64,000 nt of DNA from Gnetum montanum (Eukaryota > Streptophyta > Gnetopsida > Gnetales > Gnetaceae): the NCBI GenBank assembly GCA_015680685.1, contig MNCI01000596.1, positions 89,677-153,676 on the forward strand. Reading direction: 5' to 3'. Position 1 is the first letter of the stretch; every line of letters starts with the position of its first letter. The position numbers and the translations under genes were made by a program. Below are positions 1-11,905 of the stretch, piece by piece. The notes under the pieces are model-generated. The model ran no database searches and was not told where the DNA came from. It worked only from the letters and a program-made list of their open reading frames with translations.

Positions 1-936
1 ATTGCATTGGTTGCCATAGGTGTACCACCAAGAAACTCCACCTCCAACACTTGCCCCATGTCTATGTTATGGGTAGTCGAAGGGGAGACATTATCACTGT
101 GAATGATAACTTAACCACCTTTGTATGGAAGGTGGATTTCTTGATAGAGTGGGAAGGAGACATCTCGTAGTTGAGCTAGCCAAGGCTAGCCTAGGATTAG
201 ATTGAAGCATGGCATCTCTTCTATGATTGTGAAGTCTACAGAGGTGGGGAGCTACTTCGGTACCATGAAGATGATGTTGATTATACCCCTAATGATGATG
301 CATGATCCATTAAAGAATTTTAGACATGTGATTTTGGTAGGCCCGATCTTATCTGTCATGACTAGCTTATCAATGATGGAGTATAGAACTATGTTTGTTA
401 CCATATAGTCATCAATGTGCACTACCCAACACGTATGCTAATTGACAATAGAGCTATTATAACCTCTCCTTGTTCAGGGTTGACCTTGACTGCTTCTTCA
501 TGAAAGATCAAGGATGTTCAACTCGATGCCTATGACATAGAGGGCAAGATCACTGCATGGATAGTATTCTCATCTACAAGGATGTCATCCATAATAGGAA
601 TGAAGGCCAACATTTAGGCCAGCACTTGGCAGTGAGTAGATGAGGTCATGACTAGATTATACAAACTTAGTGTTGTGTTCTTTTACTTGAGCATTTGGCT
701 CACCTAGACTAGTGTAGCTGCAAAGTCCTTGTCATCAATTGTGGTATTGGCCTTGACCTCCTCCATGTGGCTCAAGAGACTGATTTCTCGCAAAGGGGAC
801 TTGGGCATTGGTTGTTTGGCCTACTTGGGGGTAGGGGCCCTAATGTTCAGTTGCAACTTGCTGATTGTGGCCTTTACTTCAACCATGGTGGTTGCAAGGT
901 GCTCGTTCATCCTCTGGCATTGCCATTTGGTAGGCC
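1..936 (-). pseudogene. Element G gag C-terminus and aspartic protease (broken)
   Basis: Read on the minus strand, this stretch matches the gag tail and protease of element A (about 6030-6790) in content and order. It includes a VHIDD protease-site region, a FNLILG-stop-PWLAQL block (A has FNLILG-stop-PWLAQL at about 6650), and a YQEIHLPYKGG block. Several stops and frame changes make it non-functional. The protein would be the Gag-PR part of a Tat-like Ty3/gypsy polyprotein. It is continuous with the minus-strand gag at 19418-21780 once element A is removed, so this is the same element G split by A. The reverse transcriptase of G would lie left of the window. Confidence 0.8.
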
Positions 937-2239
937 TAAAACACCATAAAATTCTAAGCCTAGTACTTCTCCAACGAGAATCGAGCTAAGTCATGATGCT
1001 CCCCAGCATGACTGAAATTTGAGGACCTCACAAACAGCTTCAAGTAAAGGCAAACTCAACAGGAAATGATTCCCTGGGATCCACAGAGAACTACGATGAC
1101 ATCTAGTGTTAAACCTGGCAGATTTCAAACTCAAACTTGGTTTTCACTGAGTATGCAGCAAGTATCCAGTGTATACGCCCAGTGTGCATCCCCAACGTGT
1201 ACACCCAGTGTGTACAGTGTGTGAGCTCAGCGTATACACCCAGTGTGTACAGCGTGTACACCCAGTGTGTAGCACAACATACACCAATTAAAGCTTTCCA
1301 GAACCGTGTTAGATTAAGTCCAACTAAGCTGAACATCCACAGGCAACATTCTCGTGACATCCAAATTCAAATTCGAGGGCCGAATTTGATGCTTCATGTT
1401 GTAGCACTAGTTTGTAAAAAGGACTTCTTCTTTTTTAGTCAAGTCTGTACGCCGAGTTCACACGCCCAACGTGTACACGCTGGTGTACAGCAGTATACGC
1501 TGGCGTGCAACAATATATGCTAGTGTGCAGCACACTGTACATTTGTAAAATTTCATTCTTTCGCACTCAGTCAATGCGCCACATGTCATCCGACCCAAGA
1601 GTCCAGCATCCCATAGCCAATCATCCCCTCTCAGATCCGAGTCTAACGTCTAAACTTGTATAAAAACCCTGATTTTTGACCAGATCGGGGTTCAAAAAGG
1701 AAAAGATCGGAGCAAAAATTTGGGGTAATACATAGAAAGAGAACACCCAAAATGCAACATCCTGAGGCTAAACTTCCACCCTGCACGCTGAGCATACAGC
1801 CTTCACGCTGTGCTTGTAGTAGAATCCAATAAACAATCATTCCTCTGCATCCACTGAAGACTTCCATCTGCCTTGTGTCAGATCCACAACTACGTTAGAC
1901 CTGTGCATTGTAACTTTCCGTTTTTGAAATAATATTGCCACATTTCTTTTGCTAAGATCTGTCACAGTTTTTCATTCGTTCTTGTTTACTGTTGTTACAT
2001 TTCTGTACGTTTTCGCTCTAGTTTACATTTATTACACCATTTGCATATACCCCAGCGTATTGCATATTGGCATACGTTCGGGGAAATCCTTGTCTGATCC
2101 ACATGCGGACCACCCAAGGTACTCTACCTTCATTAGTTCCAGCTCGCCCTCAAGCGAAGGTAGGGTCTTCTGTGTTTGTCTGGTGATCTCTTAGTCTTAG
2201 TTCCATTCTAGCTAGAGACTGACAATTTCGGACAGTATA
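937..2239 (+). repeat. 5' LTR of element A (1303 bp)
   Basis: The 5' LTR aligns along its length with the 3' LTR at 17898-19412. Its terminal dinucleotides have decayed to TA...TA where the 3' copy has TG...CA. It is 212 bp shorter than the 3' LTR, and the missing part lies in the motif-rich U3 (counterpart of roughly 18205-18410). The U3 holds a cluster of words built on GTGTACAC and GTACGCCCAG at about 1150-1530. The TATA box follows at 1659. Confidence 0.92.
1659..1666 (+). promoter_or_regulatory. TATA box of the A 5' LTR
   Basis: TATAAAAA lies in the context CTTGTATAAAAACCCTG. It is conserved in the 3' LTR at 18830-18837 and sits downstream of the U3 motif cluster, as expected for the U3/R promoter that drives the genomic RNA. 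Confidence 0.75.
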
Positions 2240-2244
2240 GAAAA

Positions 2245-2263
2245 TGGTGTTAGAAGGAGGGCC
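2245..2263 (+). other. Primer-binding site of element A
   Basis: After the LTR comes a 5-nt spacer (GAAAA) and then TGGTGTTAGAAGGAGGGCC. It begins with TGG, as expected for pairing with a tRNA CCA end. Element G has a nearly identical TGGTGCTAGAAGGAGAGC at the same distance from its LTR. I do not know the tRNA with certainty. Confidence 0.8.
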
Positions 2264-2399
2264 TAAAACTATTTAAACTTACTTTGATCTCATACACACA
2301 CCCTCGCGCTTTAGATCTGTACCCTGGTTTTCCCAGATTCACATTGCGCCAATACTAAACCCGATTCTGAACTTCCTGGATCTGTACCCTGTTCTGCAG

Positions 2400-3000
2400 G
2401 ATTCTCAGCGTCTACACACTGCATGCCCCATGCTACACGTTGTAGACTTTGTCTACACGCTACAACCAATCTGCATGCTGTAGACTTTGTCTACACGCTG
2501 CTGCCAACCTGCACACTGTAGACCTTATTTATACGCTGCCTAGCCCACTTGCACATTGTACGTTGTAAACCCTGTCTACACGCTGCCAGCCCACTTGCAC
2601 GTTGTACGCTATAGACCCTGTCTACACGCTGCCTAGCCCCCTTGCACGTTGTATGCTGTAGATCTTGTCTACACGCTGCCTAGCCCACTTGCACGTTGTG
2701 CGCTATAGACCCTGTCTACACGCTGCCTAGCCCCCTTGCACGTTGTATGCTGTAGATCTTGTCTACACGCTGCCTAGCCCACTTGCACGTTGTACGTTGT
2801 AGACCCTATCTACATGCTGCCCAGCCCACTTGCACACTATACGCTGTAGACCCTGTCTACATGCTGCCCAGCCCACTTGCACGCTGTACGCTGTAAATCT
2901 TGTCTACACGCTACCCAGCCCACTTGCACGTTGTACGTTGTAGACCCTATCTACACACTACCCAGCCCACTTGCACGATGTACGCTATCTCCGTATGCTG
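2400..3000 (+). repeat. Leader tandem array, about 47-bp unit
   Basis: Roughly ten to twelve diverged copies of a unit running TCTACACGCTGCC-TAGCCCACTTGCACG-TTGTACGCTGTAGACCCTG lie in the untranslated leader between the primer-binding site and gag. The TACACGCTG word is also found in the LTR U3, in intron 1 of the antisense gene and upstream of that gene. Most short ORFs here are products of the repeat. Confidence 0.9.
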
Positions 3001-3122
3001 GTCGTTGAAGCCTATACGTTGAGATCCAATCTATATGTTGTACACTACGAACTTAGGTATACGCTGATAAGTATACCCGTTTCACATCCCTTCCACTGTG
3101 TTATATTCATAATCGTTTCATC

Positions 3123-6100
3123 ATGAACACTGCGAATCCCAACGCTTCAACCAAGTCCATCATAGCTATTGTAGGCCCCATGGCCATTCAACAACCTGCA
3201 GTACAACCCACGGTGGGACCTCGCCAGTCTCTCAGACTACAAGGGAGGAACCCGTCATTTAACATTATAACACAAGAGCAATATAATTTTATATGCGTAA
3301 AAATCCAAGCTGGCCTAGTAGTGGATGAAACTAAAATGGAGGTTAAGAGACAATATGAACTGTTTCATAGGGGAGGACATGAGTTCATCCCTTCCCTACA
3401 TGACATCATCCCTCTCCTTGAGCACTACTCTGAGCTCATCTCATAGCTCCTCCTAGCAAGGAATCAGCCTCTAGACCAGCCCATGCCAAACTCCCAAATA
3501 GAGGAGGAAGACGATTTCACGGCTCAGTCCAAACATGAGGATTCATATCATACCTATTGTTTCACCCATTCATGGGGGAGACAGTGTCCCTCCAGCCATT
3601 TAAAATCACTCAAGCACATGTGCCTCAACAAGAGGCATCCACTCTCGTCCCCGCTCCTCCTGTGACCGATGCGCAACTCAATATGCTACCCCTCTCCATT
3701 ATTCCTCCTGTCACCATGTCACCCTCTCTCTTACAAATACAACCACAACAACAACCCCTTCAGCCTAATTTAGGCGTCACACTCCCATCTCAGATCCTTG
3801 GAATGCCATCTGTGATACCAGCTTCTATGGCTCCTCACTATATACCTTAGATCCAAACTCAAGGAGCACATTTTGTGGCTACAACTCAACAAGTGCAAAG
3901 TATTCCCTCGCGAACCACAACGGGGCAATGGGTTACAACTGGCGTGCAACCGCATCAACCCCTTCATTACAATATGCCTCCTCTCATAATCCCATCCGTG
4001 AACATCCCCCAGATACAACAACAACAGCAACAATAGCCTTTCCCTTATGGCATGCCACCTTTAGCGACGCCGCAATAAACATACCACCAACGCAATTCCC
4101 AACTACTCAATTTTCTGCTTTCCCGCCCACTGTGCAACAGTCCAACCTTCCCACGTCACAGTAACCTACTGCTTCACCCAGTGTTCAAGACTGGGCGGAT
4201 GCTAAAAAAATGATGCAAGAACTTACTGAGGAGGTAAGATGCCTTAAAACAACTAACAGCGAAGAGCTTAAGGTCTTGGACTTTTACCAAGATGATCCTA
4301 TTAGTTCCTCAGTGCTGCCACTAACATTGCCAAAAGGCATGTCTCTACCTCAATTGACCAAATATAATGGGGAGGGAGACCCCAACGCCCATCTAGTTAC
4401 GTTTAGATTAGAAAGTTTATTACTTCAGGCATGGCCTCATGCAATCTTGTGTGTCTTCACCATGTCCCTTACGGGGAGAGCATTAGACTGATACCAGGCT
4501 CTATCACACAATTCCATATCTTCCCTGGAAGACCTTTTACACTAGTTCGTGACCAAGTTTAAATATAATCTAAAACCTAAAGCTACATTAGACAGCCTAA
4601 CATAGGTGAAACAAGCACCCCTTGAACCTGTACATAAATTCATTCAGAGATGGAGTGTTCTGTTGAATGAACTCCATGAAACAATACTTGAGACTTACTT
4701 GCTCACAATCTTAAAGGGAGCAGTAAATGATTTCATCAAATCTAAGTTGTACTACTTAAATGCACGCACTCTAAACCAAGCCTTTGTCTAGATAAAGAAC
4801 ATATAAGAGCCAGCACAAAACAGTCATGACCCTGCCTACATAGCTTTTAAAAATCAACATACTAAAAAAGATAAGGAAAAGGCTAAACCAACAGTGGTAG
4901 CATTAGCAGAGACTCAACGAACAGCTGCCCAAAAACAAGGTAAACTGCCTACCGCCCCCACCGGCTACACTAAACCTCCCCCTAATGCTACACCCGAGCC
5001 GTCCACATCCCAAGACACTACACCAAGCCAAGCATGAAATTTTGAGAGGAGAGACCCCTCTTAGTACACACCACTGCCCATGAAACCTTCGCAACTATTT
5101 GACCAACTACTGAAGGCTGGGCTGATGAAGCATAAGTAGTTGTCCCCTGCGGTAATTCAAAGACATGATCGATTCTGCCAATTGGTTGACAACCCAGGCT
5201 TGGAAACCCCGGACGAGCCCCCAGTTCCAAGAGGCTTTAGGGCAGACTGTTTCTGTGAGTACCATCAACGAAATGGACATGGAACAGACTATTGCTTTGC
5301 TTTGAAGAAAGATATTCAACGAATGATCGATGCAGGCAAGATCACATTTGACGAGGCTAACCCAGTCAAACCACAAAACCAGTCCATGGGTATATATAAA
5401 GATCCCTTGAACACCAAAGAAGCGCCCTACACGATCAACACTATTTACGCAGACAATAACAGTGAAACACCCAGGAAGCCTTTCGTGGTTCATGTTCCCT
5501 CCACCCCGCAAACATCGTCACAAACTACATATCCCTCATGCGATCCTCCTACGTCACGCAAACCTTTTGTCATTCGAGTGCCTCCCGCTGCGGTGACAAC
5601 GCAAGTGCCGCCCCAAACTAAATCGTTTGTCGTTAGGGTGCCTCCTACTGATACAACTGCTGGCATGACATCGTCGAATCGGCTTACCCCCTTTGTGGTC
5701 TGGGTACCACCAGTGGTTGCTATGGCAGAGGCAACAATGGTGACCTGCCCCACCCCATTTGTCATTCAAGTCTCGAAACAACCCCGCGTTCCAACTCCAC
5801 ATGCTCCCACGCAACCCACACGAGAACGCCTGGCAGACAGGCTCACGAGGGAACATTTACAGAAGGAACGTTCGGCAAAGGAACAACGACTGGCACTAGG
5901 GCTTCCAAAGCCAACCCCATTAAGTGCAGTGCCTATGACTCCCACCAACAATGAACCAAAACAATTACCGCAAAAGGGAAGAACCGAGAGCACAACCCAT
6001 GTCAACACCAACAGTCACTGAAAGCAACACAAAAGCCACCCCACACGAGATATGGCTATTAGGTCCAATGGATCAAGTGGCTTTGGACAAGAATGCACGC

Positions 6101-6360
6101 GATGCCAAAGAATTAGCTAACGCCTTGACACAGGTCACCCAGGCCCTTAAACAAAAGAACATGTCATTAAGCTTATATGACCTTGTCTTGACCTCATCAG
6201 TTCATCGTAAAGCCTTGGTACAAATGTTGACGTCGATCCCTGTTAGTGAGAACCTACCTGCGGATGAGCCCTCTATACATGCGATCATGTCTAAACACCA
6301 AGAATCCAAATCCAAATCATTAAACTTCCACTCTGAAAACATTAAAATAAATGAGAGAAT
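3123..6360 (+). pseudogene. Element A gag (nucleocapsid and capsid), frameshifted
   Basis: Gag forms the virus-like particle. The ATG at 3123 opens an N-terminal part matching the G gag (IQAGL near 3300). The capsid-type Retrotrans_gag region runs from about 4340 to 4800, with the blocks LTKYNGEGDPNAHL, LTGRALD-stop and EPVHKFIQRW. From 5140 the frame contains a zinc-knuckle-like CEYHQRNGHGTDYC motif (5254-5295). It is followed by a proline-rich region in which K/T-PFV-x-x-VP recurs about five times (about 5470-5790). Coding hops between all three forward frames, with stops near 3446, 4491 and 4791, so no intact Gag can be made. Tat-type Gag is well supported by the capsid and knuckle blocks. 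Confidence 0.85.
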
Positions 6361-7051
6361 AGGAGATGTCACTCACGAACCCATGTTCATAACCATTCAA
6401 GTCAATCAGTTCAAGATACATCGGGTACATGTAGACGATGGAGCAGCCACAAATGTGGTACCTTACCCCATTATCGAATAGTTGGGCCTTACCAACTTAA
6501 TCAAGCCAATGGCTACAACCTATCTGAAGTCTTTTAATGGATCACGAGTAGTCGTGAAGGGTACATTAACCTTGGACTTCATACTAGGGGATCAGTTCCC
6601 CACCTCTACTGACTTTGTGGTTATCAATGAGATGCCTGGCTTCAACTTAATCTTGGGGTGACCCTGGTTAGCCCAATTAAAAGCAGTGTCTTCCCCCATC
6701 CATCAGGAAATTCACATACCATATGAAGGGGGTGAGATCATTATCCATGGAGATACCACTACTTCCACCATCTCATCTCACATGGAAGCAAACCCAAGCT
6801 CCGAAGTTAAATTCGAAGAGCTCGAACTACGTGACCCACAATGCAAATATAAACTTGAAAAACCTGTGATGAACAAAACAAACAACACTCGAAAGGATGA
6901 CCAGCACATCAAGGGTGATTCCTCAAAAACCATAGAAAAAAAATCTAAAACAGAAGCGTCCGAAAGTATTGACTCAAAACTCACTCCATTAGACGTCTCC
7001 TGGTTAGAGTTACCTTTCAATGTAATCAGGGAAGGAGATGCTGAATATTGA
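6361..7051 (+). pseudogene. Element A aspartic protease and C-terminal tail (broken)
   Basis: This is the retropepsin that would cleave the polyprotein. The active-site region reads VHVDDGAATNVVP (6420-6470), with DDG in place of the canonical D-S/T-G. It is followed by FNLILG and PWLAQL blocks typical of Tat/Athila-branch protease ends. Stops interrupt it at about 6480 and 6660. The frame ends at 7049-7051 after a charged, low-complexity tail. RT does not follow; it resumes 5.8 kb downstream. Confidence 0.8.
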
Positions 7052-7823
7052 ATTGTCCCCGTTAAACACCACGCTACCATGAAAAAAAAAAGATAAAAAA
7101 GATGCTAAATAATTAGTAAACATGAGAGATAGTCTAAAATGATGTTAAACTACCACATGTCCGCAATGACATAAAACTAGCCACGGTCAAAAATGGCCTG
7201 TCTACCAAGAAATCCACCAATATCATTTGAAATTTCCCTCGTCTGCACATGGCTTGAGATGGCCTTAAACTAGTGCATGGGGCCCGAAATGGCCTTAAAC
7301 TAGAACATCAAGATTATAGTCCATCATGACTTTAAACTAACACACAAGTACGCATGGCCTGGAACAGCCCTAAACTAGAGCACTTTCTTATGTTTGCCTT
7401 CTCTCAATTTAGGTTCAGCCTCCGAAGTTATGCTTACATTGTTGTGTTATTAATTACCGTTTTTCTTCACATTCCCCTTTTCACAATTATCCTTCGATTA
7501 CAATTACATTCCTACTGGCATCCCTACTTCGTGCATTACACTTAAACAACAAAACAAACCAAAACATTTTACATTACTGCATTGTGTTTACATTTAAACA
7601 AAAATAGCCAAAAGAACAAAAAGGATTTTCACTTTAAATCTACGTTTGTCAGTGTTCAAACAAACTCAAAATTCAAATAAAAAATATATATATATAGTCA
7701 TATACAGTTGGACAATTATAACAGTTAACTGATTCCATTCATCAATTCATGTACAACCCAAGGCAAAACATTCAGTTTACAACTCATGTAAAAATATGAG
7801 CCATGATAATATCAAAATGAAAA
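7052..7823 (+). repeat. Spacer after protease with degenerate TTAAACT repeats
   Basis: From about 7120 to 7350 a loose repeat of the form (A)TGGCCT-TAAACTA recurs every 35-50 bp. Similar words occur at 12660-12780 and after integrase at 16320-16860. An AT dinucleotide run lies near 7683-7696. I see no coding sequence here on the sense strand. The stretch is 3' of the stop codon of the antisense gene, so it probably includes its 3' UTR and terminator. Confidence 0.6.
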
Positions 7824-8022
7824 CTAAACATCAAGGTCGGGAGGGTTGTCCCCTTCAGACTCTCCGACACCATGGGTCCCTGCTCCACTGGGGCCACCTT
7901 CTTGAACATCGTCATCGCCCTGACCCTATGAAAAGGTAAAAGAAAACAATCAACACAAAAAGAAAAGAGAAAAATCCCAAACATTATTGAATGAACAAAA
8001 TTCACAGGAATAAACTGCTTAC

Positions 8023-8807
8023 CGTAAGAGACCCCCCTAAACCGAATTCCAACTGATGGAGACTTTCTTCCTTGGAGACACTAGCCCAGTCAGTCCCATC
8101 GAGGCCCAGATCGATGTTCGCTAAGGCCTTCCCTTTTTCAACCACCAACCATGTGGAACATTTCAAGGGAAATTCACCTACAGAGACCTCCCCAGAAGCA
8201 GTCATAATTACCCTCTTGGGCAATTCCATCTCGACAATGGTATTCTTAGCAAACATATCAAATGTAGAGCGCAGACCCAGACCCTCTATGAACATCTCAA
8301 GCTGACGATTCTCTATAGATACCTCTTTTAGCGATTTCTTATAATGATACTTATGGGTCTTTTCATCTTGATCCCACTTCCGCACTTTAGAAGCGAAAGC
8401 CTTCTAATCCTGACACTTGAGGTTCAGTAAATCTATCTAGGCCTTACACTCTGCTAGCTCCCGAGTCAGTGATACGTGGTGATTCAGCAAGTTCCAATAT
8501 CTGGTATAAGTGATCTTAGAAGTTCGCCAAGAACGATCACCTGTTAATCTGGCCGAGGCGAACTCATAACAAGATTTGAGATCATAACGTTCGGTCGATA
8601 ACTCGAAAACCTCTCTTTCCCTTGCCTAGATCTGCAACCATAGCTGTTCAATAGAGCACCTACAGGTCCAAAGCAATTTGGCGTTATGCACAAGACATTC
8701 CACCACCTCATCATAGACTTGTCTTGGTACTTGTTCAACTTCTGGCGGTAGTGTAGGCAAGCTATCAATACAAATAGCCTTAGATGGATCCCACTTCAGT
8801 TTAGTCC
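8023..8807 (-). other. Exon 7: charged helical (coiled-coil-like) C-terminal region
   Basis: A single frame of 785 bp is broken only by three TAG codons, each where Gln fits. The composition is rich in E, K, R, L and Q, with heptad-like spacing around 8480-8290 (for example SLTRELAECKA and SLKEVSIENRQLEMF). The exon joins in phase to exon 6 upstream and to the acidic, Gly-rich last exon downstream. The C-terminal half of the element C accessory ORF is likewise long and helical. Confidence 0.6.
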
Positions 8808-9552
8808 CTACCCACATGAAAAGAATAGGCATTAGACCTTAGATGGCAAAAAAAAAAGAATGTGAAAATCAAAGGAAGAAAAACGCTTGAGATGTCTATA
8901 CCTATTTTAGGGTGAGCTTGCTGAATGCGTTCGACCACCTCGTCAATGATACTGGTGACAAATCCATTTTTCTTGGCATTTTGGTCCAAGTAAATGGTTC
9001 ATGAGTACGAGATGGATTTGCTTCAGTGGTCGTTTCAGGGGGAACCACTATCATAGGCACTTTTAACTACATGGTAGGCACTGTCCTAGTTTCAATATCT
9101 TCGTCTAGAAGCAATAAAAAACATAAAATTAAAACACCAAATAATGGAAACAACAATTTACAAGGCAACGCAATAAAACAAAAAAATACTGGATTCTCTG
9201 TTTCCTTCCCGGTTCAGAGGGTCACCAAGGTCTACTCTTCCCCTGAGGAAGCCATCAAACATTTCATCAACACCATCTCGGTCATTGACCAGTTCCGTCT
9301 CTGTGGTGTCTTGTGCCAGTTCTTCGATCACTTCCACCTGATCTTTGCCGACCTCTTCCTCCTCAATTAAATCCGTTGGGACTTCCTCCTCCTCGATAAT
9401 CGTTTCTAGCTCCTGCCTTCTCACTTCTGGAGTCAGCTCTGAAGACGTTCATAGATCCAACATTAGTTTCATGTAAATGGTCAAAAGGAAAAAAATGAAT
9501 AAGACGAAAATAACGATAATGGCAATAAGACAAGTGCATCAAGCTTACTTAC

Positions 9553-10599
9553 CTCGCACAGGCATTTTAAATCGTATACGCTTCACCCTTGGCTCTTCTA
9601 CAATTGGGGCCACCTCTCTAGGACGTTCACGCTTCTGAACCTTCGATTTGGCTTTCCCGATGATATCCTTGATCACCCGATTAGCCCTCCTAGTAGTGTA
9701 GGGCACGTTGTCTCGTTCCAACCCCACGCTATCACGTGTATGGATTGAACCACTAGATGACCCCTCTGTTGTGATGGAAACTAATTCATCAATCCCCTCG
9801 GGTGCATCTTGAGACTCAGCTACCTCGAATAAATAGTTAATCCATGGGCAAGATAATTGAGTATGATCCCACAAAACATATTTGTTATCTGCATGAACCA
9901 CCAAAAATTTAGCTAGGTGACGTAGATAACCAGCGAAGAACGTGAAAGTAAAATGGGATTGCACCCCAACGTTTGTACGCAATCGCACTATCTCCGCATG
10001 GAAACCCGACAGCAAAAATTGGGCCCAATTATAACGCATCCTGGTCTCTAAAATGGTTTGCATGATGCACACGGCTTCCACCCCAAGACTCTTCACTTGA
10101 GACAAGGATTTAGCAAACACCTGTGCCCTAAACAGGGGATACAGTTCATTGACTTCCACCACCTTTGATGTTCCCTACATTGGGAACCCCTTAGAGCCCT
10201 TGAGAATGCCCAACTAATCTTCCAGTTCATGCACCACATGGAGCTCCTTCTGCGCCCTATCCAAAACCACGTTCACACCATCTGCCGGGACACCGACGAG
10301 GTCTGAAAAGAACTCAGCTGAAAAATGAAAAAATATTTTGACATCCTTGATACGGGTGCTGTAGTAAGTGACAGAGTCATCGAATGAATCAACAATTCTA
10401 ATCATTTCAGTTATAGAGACATCATGGATTGGGATTGTGAATAGCTCCATGAGGCCGGCATCATTCAAAAAATAGACAATAGGCGGTGGGGCACTGATAC
10501 GTAACCATCGCCATGCCTTGCTGACTTTCCCAAATTTCATGGACAGGGTGCTCTTAGTCCACCCTGTCGTGATAGTGTCTCCACCAGGGGGGACGTTAA
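9553..10599 (-). other. Exon 4: plant-transposon accessory region
   Basis: This is the largest exon, in one frame with two TAG stops (at 10214-10216 and near 10177). It contains RIKDVKIFFHFS (from 10354), then GVPADGVNVV, then a long helical part with MRYNWAQFL and SHFTFTFFAGYL. It ends in a basic, nuclear-localisation-like tail (RVKRIRFKMPVRG). The RIKD...GVxxxGVNVV block parallels RIKD...GLPETGVDVV in the accessory ORF of element C. Both resemble the uncharacterised plant-transposon protein domain seen in many plant gypsy accessory ORFs; that family identification is from memory. Confidence 0.6.
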
Positions 10600-11037
10600 C
10601 TGTAAGCACAATGTAAAACCATCGCACCAGTATAACCAACGTTGCAGCCGAACAAACAAACTAAGGCATCAGAGAAATATCATCACTTACCTTCAGTCAT
10701 GGGATTCATATTGCTAGGACCCAAATCAGTATCACAGGGAAAAATCGGTCCATTACGTGATCAATCCCCATGCAGCCATCCCCGAGCTGCGCATTGTGCA
10801 AACGCCCTGGAATATTACTTATGGAAATGAACGATGTCACCCTTAGTCTGAGCTAATATAGCTCCATGGAGAGTGGGACCTGCCATGAAGGTCTCTAAAG
10901 TGATGTGAGCTAGTGCAAGTCCATCGTCACCTAGGCATATTCCATCTTTGTCAACTTGGGGCCTGCAAAAGAACGGTCGTCAAAATAGGAGCAAACACTA
11001 AATAGCAGAATAGAAATGACAAATTAAACAACCTTAC

Positions 11038-11487
11038 CTCTCCACCCTGTACACCATGCCTGAAGGGTTCTGAAATAATGTATGTGCACGAGCAGCCAAA
11101 AATAAGGTGCTATTGAGATAGTAAGGGCCATGTGGCAATAAGTCCCATACATGCGATAACGAACAGGTAGATTTGGGCCCTCCAGAGGGACCGTCCTCAA
11201 TCGTAAGGGGTCCCTCGTCAATGTCCACCATGAAAGCCATAACACCGCTTGAAGATCCTGGGAACATTGTCTCAAGCATGCTTCGTGCTAATTGTTCGCT
11301 TAGATGGGACCATATTACTACTTTGAATCTGTCTAAAATGAAAGCAAGGAACTCACAGGCCCCTTCCCTGAACCATACCCCATTGTTATCAATAGTCATA
11401 TCAGGGGCAGGTTTGTCGAAATCAATGGGCTCGAACCAGGCCAGAACCCCAACCAACTCAACCACTAAGAGGAAAGGCTTAGGATCC
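11038..11487 (-). other. Exon 2: FCP1/HAD-phosphatase-like region lacking catalytic aspartates
   Basis: This exon has no internal stop. It reads like an FCP1/SCP-type HAD phosphatase domain: a hydrophobic strand (FLLVVELVGVLAWF) where the family has its D-x-D-x-T/V loop, then IDNNGVWFREGACEFLAF, FKVVIWSHLSEQLA, a K-x-x-x-LSHVWDLL segment and LFLAARAHTLFQNP near the end. FCP1-family enzymes dephosphorylate protein serines using the two loop aspartates and a late DD pair. Here the positions read E-L-V and A-A, so catalysis is unlikely. The family assignment rests on motif order read by eye. Confidence 0.65.
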
Positions 11488-11579
11488 CTGCAAATACCCA
11501 GAATGCCATGGTAAATCAGTTATACACGAAAATGAAATAATGAAATGAAGTTCCACATTTGGGGCCAATACTTCGAAAA

Positions 11580-11905
11580 AAGTTGCAAACTATTTACGCT
11601 CAGCATGCAGACCCTGCATGCTGGAAAACTATTTACACTCAGCGTGCAGACCCTACACTCTGGAAAACTGTTACGCTCAGCGTGGAGACCCTACACGCTG
11701 GAAAACTGTTTACGCTCAGCATGTAGACCTTGCACGCTGGAAAACTGTTTACGCTCAGCATGCATACCTTGCACGCTGGAAAACTGTTTACGCTCAGCAT
11801 GCAGATCCTACACGTTGCAAAAACTGTTTACACTCAGCATGCAGATCCTGCATGCTATGAAAATCGTTTACACTCAGCGTCGTCCCCATACGCTGAAACA
11901 TACAA
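11580..11905 (+). repeat. Tandem array inside intron 1 of the antisense gene, about 36-bp unit
   Basis: About eight to nine copies of a unit reading CACGCTGGAAAACTGTTTACG-CTCAGCATGCAGACC lie wholly inside the 499-bp intron 1 (11986-11488). The array creates spurious forward ORFs. The CACGCTG and TACGCTCAG words resemble the leader and U3 words of the same element. Confidence 0.9.

Noticed and set aside
1137-1523. Forward ORF in the 5' LTR of A
   Set aside because: Lies in U3, is translated from repeated GTACACCCAGTG words and is not preserved in the 3' LTR.
2400-3000. CRISPR-like regular repeats
   Set aside because: Units are directly adjacent, diverged and without unique spacers; the setting is a plant retrotransposon leader.
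5107-6011. Minus-strand ORFs over gag of A
   Set aside because: Shadows of the plus-strand Gag frame that carries the zinc knuckle and PFVVxVP repeats.
8072-8305. Forward ORF inside the antisense gene
   Set aside because: Shadow of exon 7, which has better codon content and in-phase splice junctions.
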